A DNA stretch of 64,000 bases from Candidatus Thalassarchaeaceae archaeon (GTDB taxonomy: Archaea > Thermoplasmatota > Poseidoniia > Poseidoniales > Thalassarchaeaceae), in contig JASLNR010000043.1 in NCBI GenBank assembly GCA_030745885.1, positions 11,037 through 75,036 of the forward strand. Direction: 5' to 3'. The notes under the pieces were generated by a model, which saw only the letters and a program-made list of their open reading frames with translations, had not been told where the DNA came from and made no database searches. This document shows positions 33,420 through 40,402 of the stretch, one piece after another; positions within the stretch are counted from its first letter, which is position 1, and every line of letters starts with the position of its first letter. The translations under genes and the position numbers were made by a program.

Positions 33420-35579
33420 TCACTTGGCGTCCCTCATCGCCCCATCGCGCACCTTCACCGCGACGCCCTTTCGCAGGAAAGCCATCTCGAAGGGAGTGGC
33501 TAGGGGCGTTCCGTGAGCAACCAGCCTGCCCCGGGAGTCTACGACCAGGCAAGGCTGGCCGGGAATCAGGTGCGGGTCGGCCCCGGAGACGTATCCGTGA
33601 ATCACGTTCCTTCCCCTGCCCACGAATGGGACGGCATCGTCGATGACGCAGACTCGCGGGACCCCAGCGAAGACCTCGTCGGGGCCTTCGGTGCCGAACT
33701 CGGGAGGCGGTGAGCTGTGCATCTCGTTCAGCCTCCTAGCGCCCTCCAGAGCAAGGGAGAGCCCGCCATCAGTGAGGCGGGGGGAGAGGATGTGCGCGGT
33801 GTCGGTGTGGACGTTGACCATTCGATCGGTGCGCGAACGGCGGGAGCTCATGCCCTCTGTCATCTTGCAAGCCTCAAGGGGGTTAACGGCGCATAGAAGG
33901 GCCAGCTTGTCGACTACGGCGCAGCGATCGAGCCACTCCCTCACAGCGCCAGCCTCGTCGGGAGGGTTTTGGGGGGGCGGGTCTGGAATGACCCGGGTAA
34001 CCGGCAGATCCCCCAAGCCGAAATCACCCAGGGACTCGCTGACCTCGTCATCATTGTAGATTCCGAGCCACATGTCCTCCGGGCCGGTGAGGTGGCACCA
34101 CGGCGAGACGTCCTCCAAGGTGAACGGGATAGGCCCGATGGGAGTGGAGACGAGTGGGATGGAGCGTGGCTCCTCAACTAGATTCTGCACGACTGCATGC
34201 AAGGCCGAATTGCGCCATGGTGGCGATGCGCCCTCGATCAGGACGATTCGTGCCGGAGGCTTGGTCGAGGAGTTCCACCACGATCCAGGGGGCCTCCATC
34301 TCGTGGCTAGCAGAGCCTGCATGTGCAGTATGTGGGGACGGAACTCTATGTCGTCCCCCAGAGGCTCGCCACCGTCTCGCAGGGGGTCGCACGAGGCAAT
34401 GAGCCGGAGGGCGGACTCGCCGACAGGTCCGTCGTCGGGGTCGTCCATCTGGTCTTGTAGCCAGACGAAGGCCTCGCGCAGCTGAGGGGAGGAGTGGCTG
34501 CGCTGCTCGGCGAGCTGCCATATCGTACCGCTGCGGATGGCCTCGCGGCAGCGAGCCAGTTCGGCCTGAGTGACTTCCAAATTGTGGTGGGCGAGTATCT
34601 CCGATCGCTCGTCGTCGTCCATCGACCTGACCTGCCCCGGCGTGATGCCGAAGAGTGCGTTGGAAGAGACCGGCCATTCCTCCAGATCGCCCAGCTTTAC
34701 GGTTCCATTCGGGGACAGCAGGCGGTCGTCACGAGCGAACAGCGCGTATGCAGCGCTGTCGAACAGGTCCGCCCCCAGTGCTGTGGCCATCGGGAACAGA
34801 AGGGGGTGACCGCATCCGAACAAATGGACAGGGCGGTCAGGGGGCAGGGAGGAGCGGGCAGCTAGGAGGATTGAGAACAATTCGCGGTAGCGCTGCTGCT
34901 CCATCAGGGGAACGATGCCTCCGATGGGATGTACGCAGAAGCCACGGTGCTCGCCCTCCACGCCGCCCATCAGCCCGCCGGCCTGGGCCCGCAGGTCATG
35001 GTGTAGACCGCCTTGTACCGGGCCGTTCAGCAGCATACCCCCTCCTGCTACGGCCAGTGAAGGCGCGGCGCGCACGGCGGTCTGCTCGACTGAGTGCTCG
35101 AGCTGCTCGCGGCTCATGTCGGGGCGGCCGAAGACGTCGAGCATCGTGCCTATGTCGACGTCGATGTCACGTTGGAAGGCAACGATCTCCTCGGGGCCCA
35201 CCTCAACATCGCCATAGACGTAGGACTGGAATGTTCCCGAATCGGTGACCACGGCCCCGGGGAAATCCAGCAGGGCATGAACTCCGTCGGCAAGCGACTT
35301 CTCGCGCAGGTCCTCGTGCTTCCAAATCACGTAAGAGTTGGTGATCAGGGCCTCTACGCCGTAGCGCTCCCACATTTCCCTCGGCTCTATGGTCCGCAGG
35401 TTGGGGTTGACCACCGGAAGGAGCATCGGGGTGGTGAACGTCCCGTGGCGAGTGTGCAGACGGCCGATGCGAGCAGCGCCATCGCGCCGTGTCACCTCGA
35501 ACAGGCCAAGGTCCTGCTCGCGGCAGGGCTCGGGGTCGGGGCGGGTGGGCACAGTCCGTTTGCAGGGAGTGGACGTCAT
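33420..35579 (-). CDS. tgtA: Archaeal tRNA-guanine transglycosylase homologue lacking the zinc site
   Basis: 719 residues from ATG 35579. N-terminal TGT barrel: LHTRHGTFTTPMLLPVVNPN, VVTDSGTFQSY with the active-site Asp, and DLFDSAAYALFARDDRLL with the nucleophile region. C-terminal domains end in a PUA domain (VIDDAVPFVGRGRNVIHGYVSG ... LVAHGTPLATPFEMAFLRKGVAVKVRDG). Archaeal members swap guanine-15 of tRNA for preQ0 on the way to archaeosine. The usual zinc ligands (CxCxxC after EYFP) are replaced by WPVSSNALFG, although the following LAHHNL His is kept. The start overlaps the AcnX stop (TGATG). Confidence 0.88.
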   Translation of the reverse strand: MTSTPCKRTVPTRPDPEPCREQDLGLFEVTRRDGAARIGRLHTRHGTFTTPMLLPVVNPNLRTIEPREMWERYGVEALITNSYVIWKHEDLREKSLADGVHALLDFPGAVVTDSGTFQSYVYGDVEVGPEEIVAFQRDIDVDIGTMLDVFGRPDMSREQLEHSVEQTAVRAAPSLAVAGGGMLLNGPVQGGLHHDLRAQAGGLMGGVEGEHRGFCVHPIGGIVPLMEQQRYRELFSILLAARSSLPPDRPVHLFGCGHPLLFPMATALGADLFDSAAYALFARDDRLLSPNGTVKLGDLEEWPVSSNALFGITPGQVRSMDDDERSEILAHHNLEVTQAELARCREAIRSGTIWQLAEQRSHSSPQLREAFVWLQDQMDDPDDGPVGESALRLIASCDPLRDGGEPLGDDIEFRPHILHMQALLATRWRPPGSWWNSSTKPPARIVLIEGASPPWRNSALHAVVQNLVEEPRSIPLVSTPIGPIPFTLEDVSPWCHLTGPEDMWLGIYNDDEVSESLGDFGLGDLPVTRVIPDPPPQNPPDEAGAVREWLDRCAVVDKLALLCAVNPLEACKMTEGMSSRRSRTDRMVNVHTDTAHILSPRLTDGGLSLALEGARRLNEMHSSPPPEFGTEGPDEVFAGVPRVCVIDDAVPFVGRGRNVIHGYVSGADPHLIPGQPCLVVDSRGRLVAHGTPLATPFEMAFLRKGVAVKVRDGAMRDAK

Positions 35580-37321
35580 CAATCCTCGGTCGCACGGGAG
35601 GTCACCCTCAGAATGACCACGCCACCGGAAAGGACCATGCTCACCTCATCGCCAGTGTTAATCTCGAGCGTTGGGTCGGCATCGAAGCCGTGGGCGTATG
35701 GGACGTCAAGCAGAGACGCTGCTGGAAGGGTCAGCGGGCAGACGTCCCTGTTGACAATGGCCTTGGGGCCCCTGTCACTGTAAAACAGGCCCATCAGCAC
35801 GAAGGGGGCGACCGTGGAGCCGGAGCCCTTCGGGTAGATCAGTATGGTGTCCTCGATGGCGATGCCATCGAGAGGGTGACCGGGGTCCTCGATAACCCCT
35901 GTGTCTTGGTTGACGTAACCGAGGTAGGTGATTGGCACATCGGTGGCCAGTGCCCTTCCGCTCACGCTCCACTCGGACTGGCTGGGCAGACCCCGCCCGA
36001 ACGATTCGAAATCGCCTGTCTGGGGGGTCTTTGCCGTTGCCATGGGCTCGGGTGCCTGGGTGCCGAACTCTGGGAGAGGGGCCTCGATGAGCGTCTCATC
36101 GAATGCATGGGCTACGCACTGACCTATGGGGGCCACGCTGGTCGGCATGTGGTTCAGCCCGCTGGTGAGGTAGTGCTCCGCCTTGAGTGAATTAGTCAGG
36201 AGGTGGTTGTAGCGGGCACGGTTGTAGGGCGTGACCTCGGGGCAGGTGTCGCGAAGAACCAGAGCGCCCGCCTCCTCGAGGATATCCAGGGTTCCATCGG
36301 CCGAAATCAGGTCGTGGTTGTGTCCGCTCATGAAGACCCAGAGGCGCTGGTCTGGGATCACCTCGCCCAGTTCCATCCTAGCACGCACCGCTGCCGCTGT
36401 TGCGCGCGCCTCCCCAACGCTGGCCTGCGGACAGCCGATGACCACTAGGTCGACCCTTCCCTTGGGAGCGAGGTCTCGGTAGCGCTCACCTAACTCGTCC
36501 TGGGAGAAGGTTAGCTCTCCTTGGTAGGCATCCACGGGGGGAGCGGCCGCAGTCAGCCCATCCACCCATAGCATCGGGCAGCCGTAGTTGGCGGCAGCGG
36601 CGGAGAGTGCCTTGCGCATCTCGAAGCTTGCGTGGGGCAGTCCTGTGATGCGCGGCATGGGGCCCCATGGCAGATCCCACTCGGGCTTCGCCTGCTTCCC
36701 TATCCAGTCACCGAGAACGCTCCAATCCGTTGAATCAGACATCTCGCAATCGACTTTGACCAGAATGTTAGGGACTCGGTTCTCCGGGACATGCAGACCC
36801 CAGTAGGGAGCCCAACCGGTGAGCGCGGTGGCCAAGGCAGACAGCCCGGACTCGCGGTTGGTGACCAGTGACGTGTAGGAGTTGGAGAAGCATACTGCGT
36901 TCGACTCGGACCACGAGCCTATGCCATCGCCCGAGTCTATGCCTCGGTCATAGGGGGTGCACGAGAGAATGGCCTCGATTCCGAGCTGCGCATAAGCGTG
37001 CACTATCTCGAACTGATTCTCGAGAAAGTCGGGATAATCGATTCCCATCTCCTCGACCTTCTGGAGGTCACACCCCGCCGAGTTCAGGGTGGTCGGTATG
37101 GCGACCTTTCCTTGTGGGTCGCCGGAAACGTCAGCTAGGAACCTCCGCAGGCCATGGCCGCCAGTGATTACGCTGACCCCGGAGACGTGAGCGTGCTCGA
37201 CGCGGACGAACTCCGTGGCGCCCGCCGTAGCCGCTAGATCGATGACTAGGCGGGCCGCCTTCTGCTTGGTCGGACCTTGCTTGCCATCGAGCATCGACCG
37301 AAGCTCTCTGGGTATCTCCAC
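35579..37321 (-). CDS. Aconitase-X fusion, probable phosphomevalonate dehydratase (large + small subunit)
   Basis: About 580 residues from GTG 37321 (VEIPRELRSMLDGKQGP); a TTG at 37378 would add 19. Residues ~1-410 are the AcnX catalytic domain: AHVSGVSVITGGHGLRRF, PTTLNSAGCDL, ILSCTPYDRG, IGCPQASVGE and LRDTCPEVTPYN, with the Fe-S cysteines. Residues ~445-545 are the swivel (DUF126) small subunit: GRALATDVPITYLGYV, DGIAIEDTILIYPKGSGSTVAPFVL and PKAIVNRDVCPLTLPAA. In archaea these are usually two genes making trans-anhydromevalonate phosphate from mevalonate-5-phosphate. The mevalonate kinase and HMG-CoA reductase genes in this window fit that role. Confidence 0.88.
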   Translation of the reverse strand: MEIPRELRSMLDGKQGPTKQKAARLVIDLAATAGATEFVRVEHAHVSGVSVITGGHGLRRFLADVSGDPQGKVAIPTTLNSAGCDLQKVEEMGIDYPDFLENQFEIVHAYAQLGIEAILSCTPYDRGIDSGDGIGSWSESNAVCFSNSYTSLVTNRESGLSALATALTGWAPYWGLHVPENRVPNILVKVDCEMSDSTDWSVLGDWIGKQAKPEWDLPWGPMPRITGLPHASFEMRKALSAAAANYGCPMLWVDGLTAAAPPVDAYQGELTFSQDELGERYRDLAPKGRVDLVVIGCPQASVGEARATAAAVRARMELGEVIPDQRLWVFMSGHNHDLISADGTLDILEEAGALVLRDTCPEVTPYNRARYNHLLTNSLKAEHYLTSGLNHMPTSVAPIGQCVAHAFDETLIEAPLPEFGTQAPEPMATAKTPQTGDFESFGRGLPSQSEWSVSGRALATDVPITYLGYVNQDTGVIEDPGHPLDGIAIEDTILIYPKGSGSTVAPFVLMGLFYSDRGPKAIVNRDVCPLTLPAASLLDVPYAHGFDADPTLEINTGDEVSMVLSGGVVILRVTSRATED

Positions 37322-37409
37322 AAATGAGGCTCGTGTGCGAGGCTCCTTCAAACCGACGCACGTGGAATATCGACGCAATACAATTAGAGAAGGGGCCTAA
37401 TGGGACCCC

Positions 37410-37829
37410 ATGCAGCCGTACCTAGAGCACCTCAATATGACCTCAACCGACGTCGATGAGACGATTCGCTTCCTCTTGACGGCAATGCCGGAGCTGCGCG
37501 TTCGCGGTAGTGGTGGCGGTGTCAAGGCAAAGCATTGGGTCCATGTTGGCACCGACGAGTCCTACCTGTGCATAGAGGACAGGGGGGCGACCGAGAAAGG
37601 GCCGCATCAGCCCTATGTCCATCCAGGCATGAACCACCTGGGATTCGTGGTCAGGGACGGTGCGGTCGTGGCTGAGCGCCTGCGGGCCGCGGGCTACAGG
37701 GAAGGCTCGACATACCACGACCACCCTCACAGGCACCGCTACTACTTCTTCGACCATGACGACAACGAGTACGAGTTCGTACAGTACCTGAGCGATGATC
37801 CCGCAGAGCGCAACGACTACGACCTCTAG
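37410..37829 (+). CDS. VOC (glyoxalase/dioxygenase) family protein
   Basis: 139 residues. The VOC pattern shows as YLEHLNMTSTDVDETIRFL (first metal His), HPGMNHLGFVVRDG, and YYFFDHDDNEYEFVQYLS with the metal Glu near the end. Members include glyoxalase I and ring-cleavage dioxygenases; substrate not clear. A TATA-like acaattag about 28 bases before the ATG suggests a leaderless transcript. The gene is divergent from the AcnX gene and 29 bases ahead of the acyl-CoA dehydrogenase gene. Confidence 0.85.
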   Translation: MQPYLEHLNMTSTDVDETIRFLLTAMPELRVRGSGGGVKAKHWVHVGTDESYLCIEDRGATEKGPHQPYVHPGMNHLGFVVRDGAVVAERLRAAGYREGSTYHDHPHRHRYYFFDHDDNEYEFVQYLSDDPAERNDYDL

Positions 37830-37858
37830 GGTTTCAAGCGCCACCTCTTCCTCAAATA

Positions 37859-39025
37859 GTGACGGCCCGACTCGGTTGCGTGGTTGACTTTTCCCTGAGC
37901 GAGGAGCAGCAGATGCTCCGGGAGCTAGCTAGGGATTTCGCTGCGGAGGAGATCCGACCCCACGCAGCAGAGTGGGACAGGAGTGGGGAGTACCCCCTAG
38001 AGGCCATCAGAAAGGCCTTCGATCTGGGGCTGCACAGCATCAAGATCCCCGAGGAGTACGGAGGCGGTGGCATGGGATCCTTCGAGGAGGTCCTCGTCTC
38101 CGAGGAGTTGGGCTGGGGCGACCCCGGTTTCGCCACCGCTTCGGGAAGTACCATGCTGGCGTCCTACCCCCTCATCACGGGTGGCACGGAGGAACAGAAG
38201 GAGACCTACCTGACAAGGACTGCTGAGGGCAAGATTGCAGCCTACTGCGTCACCGAGCCCAGTGCGGGGAGCGATGTGCAGTCGCTTCGTACAGAGGCGG
38301 TCAAGGAAGGCGACGAGTACGTCATCAACGGCAAAAAGATGTGGATTACAGGGGCAGGGTACGCGGACTGGTTCTTCGTGTTGGGGTACACCGACACATC
38401 AGCCGGGTACAACGGTCTCAGCGGGTTCGTTGTGGACGCTGACACCCCGGGCATCGAACTAGGCAAGAAGGAGGAGAACATGGGTCAGCGTTGCTCAGAT
38501 ACCAGAGGGGTCACATTCACTGACGTTCGAGTGCCGGATGACAACCTCGTCGGCGGCGAGGAGAGTGGCGGCTGGATGAACGCGATGAAGGCCTTCGACC
38601 TCTCCAGACCGACCGTCGCGGCGAGTGCGGTGGGCAATGCCAGAGGGGCGATGGAGGAGGCCTGGGCCTACGCCAACGAGCGCCAGACATTCGGCCAGCC
38701 TATCGTGAGGCACCAGTCGATCTCGTTCATGCTCGCCGACATGGCCACCAAGATCGAAGCCGCGAGACTGCTATGCTGGAAGGCGGGGAAAAAGGCCGAC
38801 TCGAGTGAGCGCAACACCCTCGAGGCTGCTCACGCCAAGCTCTACGCTGCTGACATGGCGATGGAGGTCACCACCGACGCCGTCCAGGTCTTCGGCGGGT
38901 ACGGGTACTCTGAGGAGTACCCTGTTGCCCGCAGAATGCGGGGAGCCAAGATATACCAGATATTCGAGGGCACGAGCCAAATCCAGAGGATGGTCATCAA
39001 CAGGGAGCTGAGGGGTTCCCTCTGA
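37859..39025 (+). CDS. Acyl-CoA dehydrogenase
   Basis: 388 residues from GTG 37859 (GTG 37880 is also possible). It oxidises acyl-CoA to enoyl-CoA and passes electrons to ETF. Family blocks: FSLSEEQQMLRELARDFAAEE, AYCVTEPSAGSDVQSLRTEA (ACAD signature), KMWITGAGYADWFFVLGYT, NERQTFGQPIVRHQSISFMLADMATKI, VQVFGGYGYSEEYPVARRMRGAKIYQIFEGTSQIQ, with the catalytic Glu in IFEGTS. Position and length are typical. The membrane Fe-S oxidoreductase at 51200 may accept its electrons through ETF, which is not in this window. Confidence 0.95.
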   Translation: MTARLGCVVDFSLSEEQQMLRELARDFAAEEIRPHAAEWDRSGEYPLEAIRKAFDLGLHSIKIPEEYGGGGMGSFEEVLVSEELGWGDPGFATASGSTMLASYPLITGGTEEQKETYLTRTAEGKIAAYCVTEPSAGSDVQSLRTEAVKEGDEYVINGKKMWITGAGYADWFFVLGYTDTSAGYNGLSGFVVDADTPGIELGKKEENMGQRCSDTRGVTFTDVRVPDDNLVGGEESGGWMNAMKAFDLSRPTVAASAVGNARGAMEEAWAYANERQTFGQPIVRHQSISFMLADMATKIEAARLLCWKAGKKADSSERNTLEAAHAKLYAADMAMEVTTDAVQVFGGYGYSEEYPVARRMRGAKIYQIFEGTSQIQRMVINRELRGSL

Positions 39026-39026
39026 T

Positions 39027-39749
39027 CTATGGCGAGCGCTGGCGGAGCGCCTCCGCCGCGACTACGGCCATGGGCGCCTGGAGGTTGTACGAAGGCACGA
39101 AGCCGGCCATGGGGACTCGGATGACCAAATCGGAGACACCCAGAATCGAGGTGGGGATGCCGTCATGCTCGCCTCCTACCACAAGGAGGAGGTCGCCGGT
39201 AAGGTCTGCGTCCCACGGCTCGGTGTCTCCGCAGTCCTCGAGCGCGACCACTCGGAATCCTGCCTGCCTGGCGGACTCGACCAACCCCTCGCCGTCCACC
39301 CAGTGAACCGGCATGAACCGATGCGCCTTCATGGAGGCTCGGATGGCGGCCTTGCGCTCGCTGTGACTCATATCCCCATCTACGAATACGGCACTGGCCC
39401 CGCTAACCTCCGCGGTGCGGATGGTGAAGCCGATATTGACGGGGTAGCGAGCCCCTGCCAGCAGCCACGCCAGCCCCCCAGTCGAGAGCAAGCGCTCAAC
39501 GCTGGCTTCTGGGTCTCGGCCGACCAAGGCGAGGATTCCGGGGGGCTCCTCACCCTCAGTGCGCCTCGCCATCCTCCACAGGTCACTACGCGAGCCCTCC
39601 CGTACCGGAATCCCACGAGCGTTTGCGAGAGAGCGCAGCCGCATGACCTCGTCGTCCTCGGACTCCCGCAGTACGAGCAGCAGGGTCACCTCCTCGGAAT
39701 CGAGCGCGGCTGCGACCTCCTCGACACCGCACCGCTGCATGGTACCCAA
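39027..39749 (-). CDS. SPOUT-type RNA 2'-O-methyltransferase (TrmH/SpoU family)
   Basis: 240 residues (ATG at codon 4 possible). The three SpoU motifs are PVNIGFTIRTAEVSGASAVFV, LLLVVGGEHDGIP and VIRVPMAGFVPSYNLQAPMAV. They form the knotted SAM-binding site. In motif 3 the usual SLNVS is SYNLQ. An N-terminal substrate-binding part of ~95 residues is present. Target RNA not clear. Divergent from the membrane gene at 39832. Confidence 0.9.
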   Translation of the reverse strand: MGTMQRCGVEEVAAALDSEEVTLLLVLRESEDDEVMRLRSLANARGIPVREGSRSDLWRMARRTEGEEPPGILALVGRDPEASVERLLSTGGLAWLLAGARYPVNIGFTIRTAEVSGASAVFVDGDMSHSERKAAIRASMKAHRFMPVHWVDGEGLVESARQAGFRVVALEDCGDTEPWDADLTGDLLLVVGGEHDGIPTSILGVSDLVIRVPMAGFVPSYNLQAPMAVVAAEALRQRSP

Positions 39750-39831
39750 GTTCGGGAGGCGATTAACCGGGTTTCGGTGTCTAGGCAGTCGAAAGGCGGG
39801 GGATTATGTCTTTGCACAGGGCCCGGGGGAC

Positions 39832-40383
39832 ATGGAGGTCACCCGACAGATGGTCCTGGCATTCACCCTCGTCTTCGGCCCGCTTGTTCTCGCCTCCTAC
39901 GCCTATGGCCTCTCCCACTTCGAGAGGCCGGATGATCTGTGGGGGGGGATTCCAGCATCATGGCAGACCTACATCGTCCCGTTCATGTTCGTGGCCGCAG
40001 CAGGCTTCCTGATTTACTGGTGGATTGTGCTCTTCCAGTTCGACGAGGCCGCCCTGTCATCGCTTCACTGGCCGTGGGTGGACTCCGACGGCATGGGGGC
40101 CGGAAGGCTACTGCTGGCCTATGTGCTGATCCTGATCCCGTCCGCGCTGTGGCTCGAGAGCACCATCTACCACCTCGAGCATGCCTATGCGTGGACGCCG
40201 GTGCTGGTGGTGGGCACCCTCCTGCTAACCTCGGTCGGCAACGTGATGCTGGGACTGCTGGCGTACGGGGCCCACCAGGACGGGCTGGAGCACTCCGGGC
40301 TGATGATAGCCGGTGCTGGGATGCTCGCCATACAGTGCATAATCAACGATCTAGTAATCTGGACTTACAAGTTCCCTTGGTAG
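39832..40383 (+). CDS. Membrane protein, five segments
   Basis: 183 residues from ATG 39832. Five hydrophobic segments: VLAFTLVFGPLVLASYAYGL, YIVPFMFVAAAGFLIYWWIVLF, GRLLLAYVLILIPSALWL, VLVVGTLLLTSVGNVMLGLLAY and GLMIAGAGMLAIQCIINDLVIWTY. Charged residues in the loops (HEDAA, LESTIYHLEH) are conserved-looking but the family is not recognised. Stands alone between SPOUT methyltransferase and the convergent solute-binding lipoprotein gene. Confidence 0.72.
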   Translation: MEVTRQMVLAFTLVFGPLVLASYAYGLSHFERPDDLWGGIPASWQTYIVPFMFVAAAGFLIYWWIVLFQFDEAALSSLHWPWVDSDGMGAGRLLLAYVLILIPSALWLESTIYHLEHAYAWTPVLVVGTLLLTSVGNVMLGLLAYGAHQDGLEHSGLMIAGAGMLAIQCIINDLVIWTYKFPW

Positions 40384-40402
40384 CCACACGGCTCACTAGG
40401 GC

